From the NCBI GenBank assembly GCA_024362935.1, contig JANCRA010000006.1, positions 36,263,924-36,327,923 of the forward strand: DNA of 64,000 nucleotides, read 5' to 3'. Source of the DNA: Setophaga petechia. Its lineage: Eukaryota; Chordata; Aves; Passeriformes; Parulidae. Each line of letters begins with the position of its first letter. The stretch's first letter is position 1. Made by a program: the position numbers and the translations under genes. Shown here piece by piece: positions 35,401-48,300 of the stretch. Below the pieces are notes generated by a model, which was not told where the DNA came from, did not search any database, and saw only the letters and a list, made by a program, of their open reading frames with translations.

Positions 35401-38400
35401 AAAGGCAAGAGAGTGGGAAAGTACTGTTTTCTAGCACTTTGCAGGCTGCTAACACAATCGCAGTGCTGTGGAGCAGTTAGCTGTTCAGTGCACAGCAGTA
35501 AGTGTTTCTTGTCACCTACATCTAAGCAAATAGCTTTTTCACTATGTCTCGCAAGGAGAAAACCTTCCTGCTCACTTAGCAACTTCCATCGTGTTGTAGA
35601 TGTTGCAGAGAGGGCTGCAGAGTTTTTTGACACAAGAAAAAGAAAGTTGTCTAAGATGCCTTCCTTTCAAGTATTAATGTGAAGGGAAAGGCAAGAGAGT
35701 GGGAAAGTACTGTTTTCTAGCACTTTGAGAGCTGCTAACACAATCCCAGTGCTGTGTACCAATTAACTTGTCACTGCACTGCAGTAAGTGTTTCTTGTCA
35801 CCTACATCTGAGCAAATAGCTTTTTCACTTTGTCTCGCAAGGGGAAAACGTTGCTGCTCTCTAAACATCTCCTATAGTGTTCTAGAAGTTGCACAGAGGG
35901 CTGCAGTGTGTTTTGCAAAATGTAAAAGAAAGTTGTCTAAGACGCCTTCCTTTCAAGTATTAATGTGAAGGGAAAGGCAAGAGAGTGGGAAAGTACTGTT
36001 TTCTAGCACTTTGCAAGCTGCTAACACAATCCCAGTTCTGTGTAGCAATTAGCTGTTCAGTGCACTGCAGTAAGTGTTTCTTGTCACCTACATCTAAGCA
36101 AAAAGCTTTTTCACTATGTCTCGCAAGGAGAAAACCTTCCTGCTCACTAAACAACTTTCATCGTGTTGTAGATTTTGCAGAGAGGGCTGCAGAGTTTTTT
36201 GACACAAGAAAAAGAAAGTTGTCTAAGACGCCTTCCTTTCAAGTATTAATGTGAAGGGAAAGGCAAGAGAGTGGGAAAGTACTGTTTTCTAGCACTTTGC
36301 AGGCTGCTAACACAATCGCAGTGCTGTGGAGCAGTTAGCTGTTCAGTGCACAGCAGTAAGTGTTTCTTGTCACCTACATCTAAGCAAATAGCTTTTTCAC
36401 TATGTCTCGCAAGGAGAAAACCTTCCTGCTCACTTAGCAACTTCCATCGTGTTGTAGATGTTGCAGAGAGGGCTGCAGAGTTTTTTGACACAAGAAAAAG
36501 AAAGTTGTCTAAGATGCCTTCCTTTCAAGTATTAATGTGAAGGGAAAGGCAAGAGAGTGGGAAAGTACTGTTTTCTAGCACTTTGAGAGCTGCTAACACA
36601 ATCCCAGTGCTGTGTACCAATTAACTTGTCACTGCACTGCAGTAAGTGTTTCTTGTCACCTACATCTGAGCAAATAGCTTTTTCACTTTGTCTCGCAAGG
36701 GGAAAACGTTGCTGCTCACTAAACAACTTCCATCGTGTTGTAGATGTTGCACAGAGGGCTGCAGTGTGTTTTGCAAAATGTAAAAGAAAGTTGTCTAAGA
36801 CGCCTTCCTTTCAAGTATTAATGTGAAGGGAAAGGCAAGAGAGTGGGAAAGTACTGTTTTCTAGCACTTTGCAAGCTGCTAACACAATCCCAGTTCTGTG
36901 TAGCAATTAGCTGTTCAGTGCACTGCAGTAAGTGTTTCTTGTCACCTACATCTAAGCAAATATCTTTTTCACTATGTCTCCCAAGGAGAAAACCTTCTTG
37001 CTCACTAAACATCTCCTATCGTGTTCTAGAAGTTGAACAGAGGGCTGCAGTGTGTTCTGTAACAAGAAAAAGAAAGTTGTCTAAGACGCCTTCCTTTCAA
37101 GTATTAATGTGAAGGGAAAGGCAAGAGAGTGGGAAAGTACTGTTTTCTAGCACCTTGCAAGCTGCTAACACAATCGCAGTGCTGTGTAGCAATTAGCTTG
37201 TCAGTGCACGGCAGTAAGTGTTTCTTGATACCTACATCTGAGCAAATAGCTTTTTCACTTTGTCTCGCAAGGGGAAAACGTTGCTGCTCACTAAACAACT
37301 TCCATCGTGTTGTAGAAGTTGCACAGAGGGCTGCAGTGTGTTTTGCAAAATGTAAAAGAAAGTTGTCTAAGACGCCTTCCTTTCAAGTATTAATGTGAAG
37401 GGAAAGGCAAGAGAGTGGGAAAGTACTGTTTTCTAGCACTTTGAGAGCTGCTAACACAATCCCAGTGCTGTGTACCAATTAACTTGTCACTGCACTGCAG
37501 TAAGGGTTTCTTGTCACCTATATCTAAGCAAATGGTTTTTCACTATGTCTCGCAAGGAGAAAACCTTCTTGCTCACTAAACATCTCCTATCGTGTTCTAG
37601 AAGTTGAACAGAGGGCTGCAGTGTGTTTTGCAAAATGTAAAAGAAAGTTGTCTAAGACGCCTTCCTTTCAAGTATTAATGTGAAGGGAAAGGCAAGAGAG
37701 TGAGAAAGTACTGTTTTCTAGCACTTTGAGAGCTGCTAACACAATCCCAGTGCTGTGTACCAATTAACTTGTCACTGCACTGCAGTAAGGGTTTCTTGTC
37801 ACCTACATCTGAGCAAATAGCTTTTTCACTTTGTCTCGCAAGGGGAAAACGTTGCTGCTCACTAAACAACTTCCATCGTGTTGTAGAAGTTGCACAGAGG
37901 GCTGCAGTGTGTTTTGCAAAATGTAAAAGAAAGTTGTCTAAGACGCCTTCCTTTCAAGTATTAATGTGAAGGGAAAGGCAAGAGAGTGGGAAAGTACTGT
38001 TTTCTAGCACTTTGCAGGCTGCTAACACAATCGCAGTGCTGTGGAGCAGTTAGCTGTTCAGTGCACAGCAGTAAGTGTTTCTTGTCACCTACATCTAAGC
38101 AAATAGCTTTTTCACTATGTCTCGCAAGGAGAAAACCTTCCTGCTCACTTAGCAACTTCCATCGTGTTGTAGATGTTGCAGAGAGGGCTGCAGAGTTTTT
38201 TGACACAAGAAAAAGAAAGTTGTCTAAGATGCCTTCCTTTCAAGTATTAATGTGAAGGGAAAGGCAAGAGAGTGGGAAAGTACTGTTTTCTAGCACTTTG
38301 AGAGCTGCTAACACAATCCCAGTGCTGTGTACCAATTAACTTGTCACTGCACTGCAGTAAGTGTTTCTTGTCACCTACATCTGAGCAAATAGCTTTTTCA

Positions 38401-41400
38401 CTTTGTCTCGCAAGGGGAAAACGTTGCTGCTCACTAAACAACTTCCATCGTGTTGTAGATGTTGCACAGAGGGCTGCAGTGTGTTTTGCAAAATGTAAAA
38501 GAAAGTTGTCTAAGACGCCTTCCTTTCAAGTATTAATGTGAAGGGAAAGGCAAGAGAGTGGGAAAGTACTGTTTTCTAGCACTTTGCAAGCTGCTAACAC
38601 AATCCCAGTTCTGTGTAGCAATTAGCTGTTCAGTGCACTGCAGTAAGTGTTTCTTGTCACCTACATCTAAGCAAAAAGCTTTTTCACTATGTCTCGCAAG
38701 GAGAAAACCTTCCTGCTCACTAAACAACTTCCATCGTGTTGTAGATGTTGCAGAGAGGGCTGCAGAGTTTTTTGACACAAGAAAAAGAAAGTTGTCTAAG
38801 ACGCCTTCCTTTCAAGTATTAATGTGAAGGGAAAGGCAAGAGAGTGGGAAAGTACTGTTGTCTAGCACTTTGAGAGCTGCTAACACAATCCCAGTGCTGT
38901 GTACCAATTAACTTGTCACTGCACTGCAGTAAGTGTTTCTTGTCACCTACATCTGAGTAAATAGCTTTTTCACTTTTTCTCGCAAGGAGAAAACCTTCCT
39001 GCTCACTAAACATCTCCTATAGTGTTCTAGAAGTTGCACAGAGGGCTGCAGTGTGTTTTGCAAAATGTAAAAGAAAGTTGTCTAAGACGCCTTCCTTTCA
39101 AGTATTAATGTGAAGGGAAAGGCAAGAGAGTGGGAAAGTACTGTTTTCTAGCACTTTGAGAGCTGCTAACACAATCCCAGTGCTGTGTACCAATTAACTT
39201 GTCACTGCACTGCAGTAAGTGTTTCTTGTCACCTACATCTGAGCAAATAGCTTTTTCACTTTGTCTCGCAAGGGGAAAACGTTGCTGCTCACTAAACAAC
39301 TTCCATCGTGTTGTAGAAGTTGCACAGAGGGCTGCAGTGTGTTTTGCAAAATGTAAAAGAATGTTGTCTAAGACGCCTTCCTTTCAAGTATTAATGTGAA
39401 GGGAAAGGCAAGAGAGTGGGAAAGTACTGTTTTCTAGCACTTTGCAAGCTGCTAACACAATCCCAGTTCTGTGTAGCAATTAGCTGTTCAGTGCACTGCA
39501 GTAAGTGTTTCTTGTCACCTACATCTAAGCAAAAAGCTTTTTCACTATGTCTCGCAAGGAGAAAACCTTCCTGCTCACTAAACAACTTTCATCGTGTTGT
39601 AGATGTTGCAGAGAGGGCTGCAGAGTTTTTTGACACAAGAAAAAGAAAGTTGTCTAAGACGCCTTCCTTTCAAGTATTAATGTGAAGGGAAAGGCAAGAG
39701 AGTGGGAAAGTACTGTTTTCTAGCACTTTGCAGGCTGCTAACACAATCGCAGTGCTGTGGAGCAGTTAGCTGTTCAGTGCACTGCAGTAAGTGTTTCTTG
39801 TCACCTACATCTAAGCAAATAGCTTTTTCACTATGTCTCGCAAGGAGATAACCTTCCTGCTCACTTAGCAACTTCCATCGTGTTGTAGATGTTGCAGAGA
39901 GGGCTGCAGAGTTTTTTGACACAAGAAAAAGAAAGTTGTCTAAGATGCCTTCCTTTCAAGTATTAATGTGAAGGGAAAGGCAAGAGAGTGGGAAAGTACT
40001 GTTTTCTAGCACTTTGAGAGCTGCTAACACAATCCCAGTGCTGTGTACCAATTAACTTGTCACTGCACTGCAGTAAGTGTTTCTTGTCACCTACATCTGA
40101 GCAAATAGCTTTTTCACTTTGTCTCGCTAGGGGAAAACGTTGCTGCTCACTAAACAACTTCCATCGTGTTTTAGAAGTTGCCCAGAGGGCTGCAGTGTGT
40201 TTTGCAAAATATAAAAGAAAGTTGTCTAAGACGCCTTCCTTTCAAGTATTAATGTGAAGGGAAAGGCAAGAGAGTGGGAAAGTACTGTTTTCTAGCACTT
40301 TGAGAGCTGCTAACACAATCCCAGTGCTGTGTACCAATTAACTTGTCACTGCACTGCAGTAAGGGTTTCTTGTCACCTATATCTAAGCAAATGCTTTTTC
40401 ACTATGTCTCCCAAGGAGAAAACCTTCTTGCTCACTAAACATCTCCTATCGTGTTCTAGAAGTTGCACAGAGGGCTGCAGTGTGTTTTGCAAAATGTAAA
40501 AGAAAGTTGCCTAAGACGCCTTCCTTTCAAGTATTAATGTGAAGGGAAAGGCAAGAGAGTGGGAAAGTACTGTTTTCTAGCACTTTGAGAGCTGCTAACA
40601 CAATCCCAGTGCTGTGTACCAATTAACTTGTCACTGCACTGCAGTAAGAGTTTCTTGTCACCTGCATCTAAGCAAATAGCTTTTTCACTATGTCTCGCAA
40701 GGAGAAAACCTTCCTGCTCACTAAACATTTCCTATCGTGTTCTAGAAGTTGCACAGAGGGCTGCAGTGTGTTCTGTAACAAGAAAAAGAAAGTTGTCTAA
40801 GACGCCTTCCTTTCAAGTATTAATGTGAAGGGAAAGGCAAGAGAGTGGGAAAGTACTGTTTTCTAGCACTTTGCAAGCTGCTAACACAATCCCAGTTCTG
40901 TGTAGCAATTAGCTGTTCAGTGCACTGCAGTAAGTGTTTCTTGTCACCTACATCTAAGCAAATAGCTTTTTCACTATGTCTTGCAAGGAGAAAACCTTCC
41001 TGCTCACTAAACAACTTCCATCGTGTTGTAGATGTTGCAGAGAGGGCTGCAGAGTTTTTTGACACAAGAAAAAGAAAGTTGTCTAAGATGCCTTCCTTTC
41101 AAGTATTAATGTGAAGGGAAAGACAAGAGAGTGGGAAAGTACTGTTTTCTAGCACTTTGCAAGCTGCTAACACAGTACTAGTGCTGTGGAGCAGATAGCT
41201 GTTCAGTGCACTGCAGTAAGTGTTTCTTGTCACCTACATATAAGCAAATAGCTTTTTCACTATGTCTCGCAAGGAGAAAACCTTCCTGCTCACTTAGCAA
41301 CTTCCATCGTGTTGTAGATGTTGCAGAGAGGGCTGCAGAGTTTTTTGACACAAGAAAAAGAAAGTTGTCTAAGATGCCTTCCTTTCAAGTATTAATGTGA

Positions 41401-44400
41401 AGTGAAAGGCAAGAGAGTGGGAAAGTACTGTTTTCTAGCACTTTGCAGGCTGCTAACACAATCCCAGTGCTGTGTAGCAGTTAGCTTTTGAATGCACTGC
41501 AGTAAGTGTTTCTTGTCACCTACATCTAAGCAAATATCTTTTTCACTATGTCTCGCAAGGAGAAAACCTTCTTGCTCACTAAACATCTCCTATCGTATTC
41601 TAGAAGTTGAACAGAGGGCTGCAGTGTGTTCTGTAACAAGAAAAAGAAAGTTGTCTAAGACGCCTTCCTTTCAAGTATTAATGTGAAGGGAAAGGCAAGA
41701 GAGTGGGAAAGTACTGTTTTCTAGCACTTTGCAAGCTGCTAACACAATCGCAGTGCTGTGTAGCAATTAGCTTGTCAGTGCACGGCAGTAAGTGTTTCTT
41801 GATACCTACATCTGAGCAAATAGCTTTTTCACTTTGTCTCGCAAGGGGAAAACGTTGCTGCTCACTAAACAACTTCCATCGTGTTGTAGAAGTTGCACAG
41901 AGGGCTGCAGTGTGTTTTGCAAAATGTAAAAGAAAGTTGTCTAAGACGCCTTCCTTTCAAGTATTAATGTGAAGGGAAAGGCAAGAGAGTGGGAAAGTAC
42001 TGTTTTCTAGCACTTTGAGAGCTGCTAACACAATCCCAGTGCTGTGTACCAATTAACTTGTCACTGCACTGCAGTAAGGGTTTCTTGTCACCTATATCTA
42101 AGCAAATGCTTTTTCACTATGTCTCGCAAGGAGAAAACCTTCCTGCTCACTAAACAACTTCCATCGTGTTGTAGATGTTGCAGAGAGGGCTGCAGAGTTT
42201 TTTGACACAAGAAAAAGAAAGTTGTCTAAGACGCCTTCCTTTCAAGTATTAATGTGAAGGGAAAGGCAAGAGAGTGGGAAAGTACTGTTTTCTATCACTT
42301 TGAGAGCTGCTAACACAATCCCAGTGCTGTGTACCAATTAACTTGTCACTGCACTGCAGTAAGTGTTTCTTGTCACCTACATCTAAGCAAATAACTTTTT
42401 CACTATGTCTCGCAAGGAGAAAACCTTCCTGCTCACTAAACATCTCCTATCGTGTTCTAGAAGTTGCACAGAGGGCTGCAGTGTGTTCTGTAACAAGAAA
42501 AAGAAAGTTGTCTAAGACGCCTTCCTTTCAAGTATTTATGTGTAGGGAAAGGCAAGAGAGTGGGAAAGTACTGTTTTCTAGCACTTTGCAAGCTGCTAAC
42601 ACAATCGCAGTGCTGTGTAGCAATTAACTTGTCACTGCACGACAGTAAGTGTTTCTTGATACCTACATCTGAGCAAATAGCTTTTTCACAATGTCTCGCA
42701 ATTGGAAAACGTTGCTGCTCACTAAACAACTTCCATCGTGTTGTAGAAGTTGCACAGAGGGCTGCAGTGTGTTTTGCAAAATATAAAAGAAAGTTGTCTA
42801 AGACGCCTTCCTTTCAAGTATTAATGTGAAGGGAAAGGCAAGAGAGTGGGAAAGTACTGTTTTCTAGCACTTTGAGAGCTGCTAACACAATCCCAGTGCT
42901 GTGTACCAATTAACTTGTCACTGCACTGCAGTAAGGGTTTCTTGTCACCTATATCTAAGCAAATGCTTTTTCACTATGTCTCGCAAGGAGAAAACCTTCT
43001 TGCTCACTAAACATCTCCTATAGTGTTCTAGAAGTTGCACAGAGGGCTGCAGTGTGTTTTGCAAAATGTAAAAGAAAGTTGTCTAAGACGCCTTCCTTTC
43101 AAGTATTAATGTGAAGGGAAAGGCAAGAGAGTGGGAAAGTACTGTTTTCTAGCACTTTGAGAGCTGCTAACACAATCCCAGTGCTGTGTACCAATTAACT
43201 TGTCACTGCACTGCAGTAAGTGTTTCTTGTCACCTACATCTGAGCAAATAGCTTTTTCACTTTGTCTCGCAAGGGGAAAACGTTGCTGCTCTCTAAACAT
43301 CTCCTATAGTGTTCTAGAAGTTGCACAGAGGGCTGCAGTGTGTTTTGCAAAATGTAAAAGAAAGTTGTCTAAGACGCCTTCCTTTCAAGTATTAATGTGA
43401 AGGGAAAGGCAAGAGAGTGGGAAAGTACTGTTTTCTAGCACTTTGCAAGCTGCTAACACAATCCCAGTTCTGTGTAGCAATTAGCTGTTCAGTGCACTGC
43501 AGTAAGTGTTTCTTGTCACCTACATCTAAGCAAAAAGCTTTTTCAGTATGTCTCGCAAGGAGAAAACCTTCCTGCTCACTAAACAACTTTCATCGTGTTG
43601 TAGATTTTGCAGAGAGGGCTGCAGAGTTTTTTGACACAAGAAAAAGAAAGTTGTCTAAGACGCCTTCCTTTCAAGTATTAATGTGAAGGGAAAGGCAAGA
43701 GAGTGGGAAAGTACTGTTTTCTAGCACTTTGAGAGCTGCTAACACAATCCCAGTGCTGTGTACCAATTAACTTGTCACTGCACTGCAGTAAGTGTTTCTT
43801 GTCACCTACATCTGAGCAAATAGCTTTTTCACAATGTCTCGCAATTGGAAAACGTTGCTGCTCACTAAACAACTTCCATCGTGTTGTAGATGTTGCACAG
43901 AGGGCTGCAGTGTGTTTTGCAAAATGTAAAAGAAAGTTGTCTAAGACGCCTTCCTTTCAAGTATTAATGTGAAGGGAAAGGCAAGAGAGTGGGAAAGTAC
44001 TGTTTTCTAGCACTTTGCAAGCTGCTAACACAATCCCAGTTCTGTGTAGCAATTAGCTGTTCAGTGCACTGCAGTAAGTGTTTCTTGTCACCTACATCTA
44101 AGCAAATATCTTTTTCACTATGTCTCCCAAGGAGAAAACCTTCTTGCTCACTAAACATCTCCTATCGTGTTCTAGAAGTTGAACAGAGGGCTGCAGTGTG
44201 TTCTGTAACAAGAAAAAGAAAGTTGTCTAAGACGCCTTCCTTTCAAGTATTAATGTGAAGGGAAAGGCAAGAGAGTGGGAAAGTACTGTTTTCTAGCACC
44301 TTGCAAGCTGCTAACACAATCGCAGTGCTGTGTAGCAATTAGCTTGTCAGTGCACGGCAGTAAGTGTTTCTTGATACCTACATCTGAGCAAATAGCTTTT

Positions 44401-45321
44401 TCACTTTGTCTCGCAAGGGGAAAACGTTGCTGCTCACTAAACAACTTCCATCGTGTTTTAGAAGTTGCACAGAGGGCTGCAGTGTGTTTTGCAAAATGTA
44501 AAAGAAAGTTGTCTAAGACGCCTTCCTTTCAAGTATTAATGTGAAGGGAAAGGCAAGAGAGTGGGAAAGTACTGTTTTCTAGCACTTTGAGAGCTGCTAA
44601 CACAATCCCAGTGCTGTGTACCAATTAACTTGTCACTGCACTGCAGTAAGGGTTTCTTGTCACCTACATCTGAGCAAATAGCTTTTTCACTTTGTCTCGC
44701 AAGGGGAAAACGTTGCTGCTCACTAAACAACTTCCATCGTGTTGTAGAAGTTGCACAGAGGGCTGCAGTGTGTTTTGCAAAATGTAAAAGAAAGTTGTCT
44801 AAGACGCCTTCCTTTCAAGTATTAATGTGAAGGGAAAGGCAAGAGAGTGGGAAAGTACTGTTTTCTAGCACTTTGCAGGCTGCTAACACAATCGCAGTGC
44901 TGTGGAGCAGTTAGCTGTTCAGTGCACAGCAGTAAGTGTTTCTTGTCACCTACATCTAAGCAAATAGCTTTTTCACTATGTCTCGCAAGGAGAAAACCTT
45001 CCTGCTCACTTAGCAACTTCCATCGTGTTGTAGATGTTGCAGAGAGGGCTGCAGAGTTTTTTGACACAAGAAAAAGAAAGTTGTCTAAGATGCCTTCCTT
45101 TCAAGTATTAATGTGAAGGGAAAGGCAAGAGAGTGGGAAAGTACTGTTTTCTAGCACTTTGAGAGCTGCTAACACAATCCCAGTGCTGTGTACCAATTAA
45201 CTTGTCACTGCACTGCAGTAAGTGTTTCTTGTCACCTACATCTGAGCAAATAGCTTTTTCACTTTGTCTCGCAAGGGGAAAACGTTGCTGCTCACTAAAC
45301 AACTTCCATCGTGTTGTAGAT
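32458..45321. repeat. 12.86-kb higher-order unit, copy 1 (45 monomers)
   Basis: A unit of 12864 bp directly followed by a second copy at 45322. The left edge is set by 32457 A against 45321 T in GTAGAAGTTG against GTAGATGTTG. The unit contains the join between the two 9.43-kb copies at 35657/35658, and that join recurs at 48521/48522. I saw no difference between the two 12.86-kb copies by eye. Confidence 0.9.
35658..45091. repeat. 9.43-kb higher-order unit, copy 2 (33 monomers)
   Basis: Second tandem copy of 26225-35657, 9434 bp, without the one-base deletion of copy 1. It carries A at 41123 (AAAGACAAG) where copy 1 has G at 31689. The same A is found at 53987 in the next large copy. Confidence 0.9.
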
Positions 45322-48300
45322 GTTGCACAGAGGGCTGCAGTGTGTTTTGCAAAATGTAAAAGAAAGTTGTCTAAGACGCCTTCCTTTCAAGTATTAATGT
45401 GAAGGGAAAGGCAAGAGAGTGGGAAAGTACTGTTTTCTAGCACTTTGAGAGCTGCTAACACAATCCCAGTGCTGTGTACCAATTAACTTGTCACTGCACT
45501 GCAGTAAGGGTTTCTTGTCACCTATATCTAAGCAAATGCTTTTTCACTATGTCTCGCAAGGAGAAAACCTTCCTGCTCACTAAACAACTTCCATCGTGTT
45601 GTAGATGTTGCAGAGAGGGCTGCAGAGTTTTTTGACACAAGAAAAAGAAAGTTGTCTAAGACGCCTTCCTTTCAAGTATTAATGTGAAGGGAAAGGCAAG
45701 AGAGTGGGAAAGTACTGTTTTCTATCACTTTGAGAGCTGCTAACACAATCCCAGTGCTGTGTACCAATTAACTTGTCACTGCACTGCAGTAAGTGTTTCT
45801 TGTCACCTACATCTAAGCAAATAACTTTTTCACTATGTCTCGCAAGGAGAAAACCTTCCTGCTCACTAAACATCTCCTATCGTGTTCTAGAAGTTGCACA
45901 GAGGGCTGCAGTGTGTTCTGTAACAAGAAAAAGAAAGTTGTCTAAGACGCCTTCCTTTCAAGTATTTATGTGTAGGGAAAGGCAAGAGAGTGGGAAAGTA
46001 CTGTTTTCTAGCACTTTGCAAGCTGCTAACACAATCGCAGTGCTGTGTAGCAATTAACTTGTCACTGCACGACAGTAAGTGTTTCTTGATACCTACATCT
46101 GAGCAAATAGCTTTTTCACAATGTCTCGCAATTGGAAAACGTTGCTGCTCACTAAACAACTTCCATCGTGTTGTAGAAGTTGCACAGAGGGCTGCAGTGT
46201 GTTTTGCAAAATATAAAAGAAAGTTGTCTAAGACGCCTTCCTTTCAAGTATTAATGTGAAGGGAAAGGCAAGAGAGTGGGAAAGTACTGTTTTCTAGCAC
46301 TTTGAGAGCTGCTAACACAATCCCAGTGCTGTGTACCAATTAACTTGTCACTGCACTGCAGTAAGGGTTTCTTGTCACCTATATCTAAGCAAATGCTTTT
46401 TCACTATGTCTCGCAAGGAGAAAACCTTCTTGCTCACTAAACATCTCCTATAGTGTTCTAGAAGTTGCACAGAGGGCTGCAGTGTGTTTTGCAAAATGTA
46501 AAAGAAAGTTGTCTAAGACGCCTTCCTTTCAAGTATTAATGTGAAGGGAAAGGCAAGAGAGTGGGAAAGTACTGTTTTCTAGCACTTTGAGAGCTGCTAA
46601 CACAATCCCAGTGCTGTGTACCAATTAACTTGTCACTGCACTGCAGTAAGTGTTTCTTGTCACCTACATCTGAGCAAATAGCTTTTTCACTTTGTCTCGC
46701 AAGGGGAAAACGTTGCTGCTCTCTAAACATCTCCTATAGTGTTCTAGAAGTTGCACAGAGGGCTGCAGTGTGTTTTGCAAAATGTAAAAGAAAGTTGTCT
46801 AAGACGCCTTCCTTTCAAGTATTAATGTGAAGGGAAAGGCAAGAGAGTGGGAAAGTACTGTTTTCTAGCACTTTGCAAGCTGCTAACACAATCCCAGTTC
46901 TGTGTAGCAATTAGCTGTTCAGTGCACTGCAGTAAGTGTTTCTTGTCACCTACATCTAAGCAAAAAGCTTTTTCAGTATGTCTCGCAAGGAGAAAACCTT
47001 CCTGCTCACTAAACAACTTTCATCGTGTTGTAGATTTTGCAGAGAGGGCTGCAGAGTTTTTTGACACAAGAAAAAGAAAGTTGTCTAAGACGCCTTCCTT
47101 TCAAGTATTAATGTGAAGGGAAAGGCAAGAGAGTGGGAAAGTACTGTTTTCTAGCACTTTGAGAGCTGCTAACACAATCCCAGTGCTGTGTACCAATTAA
47201 CTTGTCACTGCACTGCAGTAAGTGTTTCTTGTCACCTACATCTGAGCAAATAGCTTTTTCACAATGTCTCGCAATTGGAAAACGTTGCTGCTCACTAAAC
47301 AACTTCCATCGTGTTGTAGATGTTGCACAGAGGGCTGCAGTGTGTTTTGCAAAATGTAAAAGAAAGTTGTCTAAGACGCCTTCCTTTCAAGTATTAATGT
47401 GAAGGGAAAGGCAAGAGAGTGGGAAAGTACTGTTTTCTAGCACTTTGCAAGCTGCTAACACAATCCCAGTTCTGTGTAGCAATTAGCTGTTCAGTGCACT
47501 GCAGTAAGTGTTTCTTGTCACCTACATCTAAGCAAATATCTTTTTCACTATGTCTCCCAAGGAGAAAACCTTCTTGCTCACTAAACATCTCCTATCGTGT
47601 TCTAGAAGTTGAACAGAGGGCTGCAGTGTGTTCTGTAACAAGAAAAAGAAAGTTGTCTAAGACGCCTTCCTTTCAAGTATTAATGTGAAGGGAAAGGCAA
47701 GAGAGTGGGAAAGTACTGTTTTCTAGCACCTTGCAAGCTGCTAACACAATCGCAGTGCTGTGTAGCAATTAGCTTGTCAGTGCACGGCAGTAAGTGTTTC
47801 TTGATACCTACATCTGAGCAAATAGCTTTTTCACTTTGTCTCGCAAGGGGAAAACGTTGCTGCTCACTAAACAACTTCCATCGTGTTTTAGAAGTTGCAC
47901 AGAGGGCTGCAGTGTGTTTTGCAAAATGTAAAAGAAAGTTGTCTAAGACGCCTTCCTTTCAAGTATTAATGTGAAGGGAAAGGCAAGAGAGTGGGAAAGT
48001 ACTGTTTTCTAGCACTTTGAGAGCTGCTAACACAATCCCAGTGCTGTGTACCAATTAACTTGTCACTGCACTGCAGTAAGGGTTTCTTGTCACCTACATC
48101 TGAGCAAATAGCTTTTTCACTTTGTCTCGCAAGGGGAAAACGTTGCTGCTCACTAAACAACTTCCATCGTGTTGTAGAAGTTGCACAGAGGGCTGCAGTG
48201 TGTTTTGCAAAATGTAAAAGAAAGTTGTCTAAGACGCCTTCCTTTCAAGTATTAATGTGAAGGGAAAGGCAAGAGAGTGGGAAAGTACTGTTTTCTAGCA

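Larger units (their letters stand above)
26225..35657. repeat. 9.43-kb higher-order unit, copy 1 (33 monomers)
   Basis: A unit of 9433 bp directly followed by a second copy at 35658. The left edge is set by the mismatch at 26224 C against 35657 T (GACGCC against GATGCC). I saw only two differences between the copies: a one-base deletion near 29920 here, and G at 31689 against A at 41123. The repeat continues past the unit end to 35859, matching to 45293, before diverging at CTCTCTAAAC against CTCACTAAAC. Confidence 0.9.
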
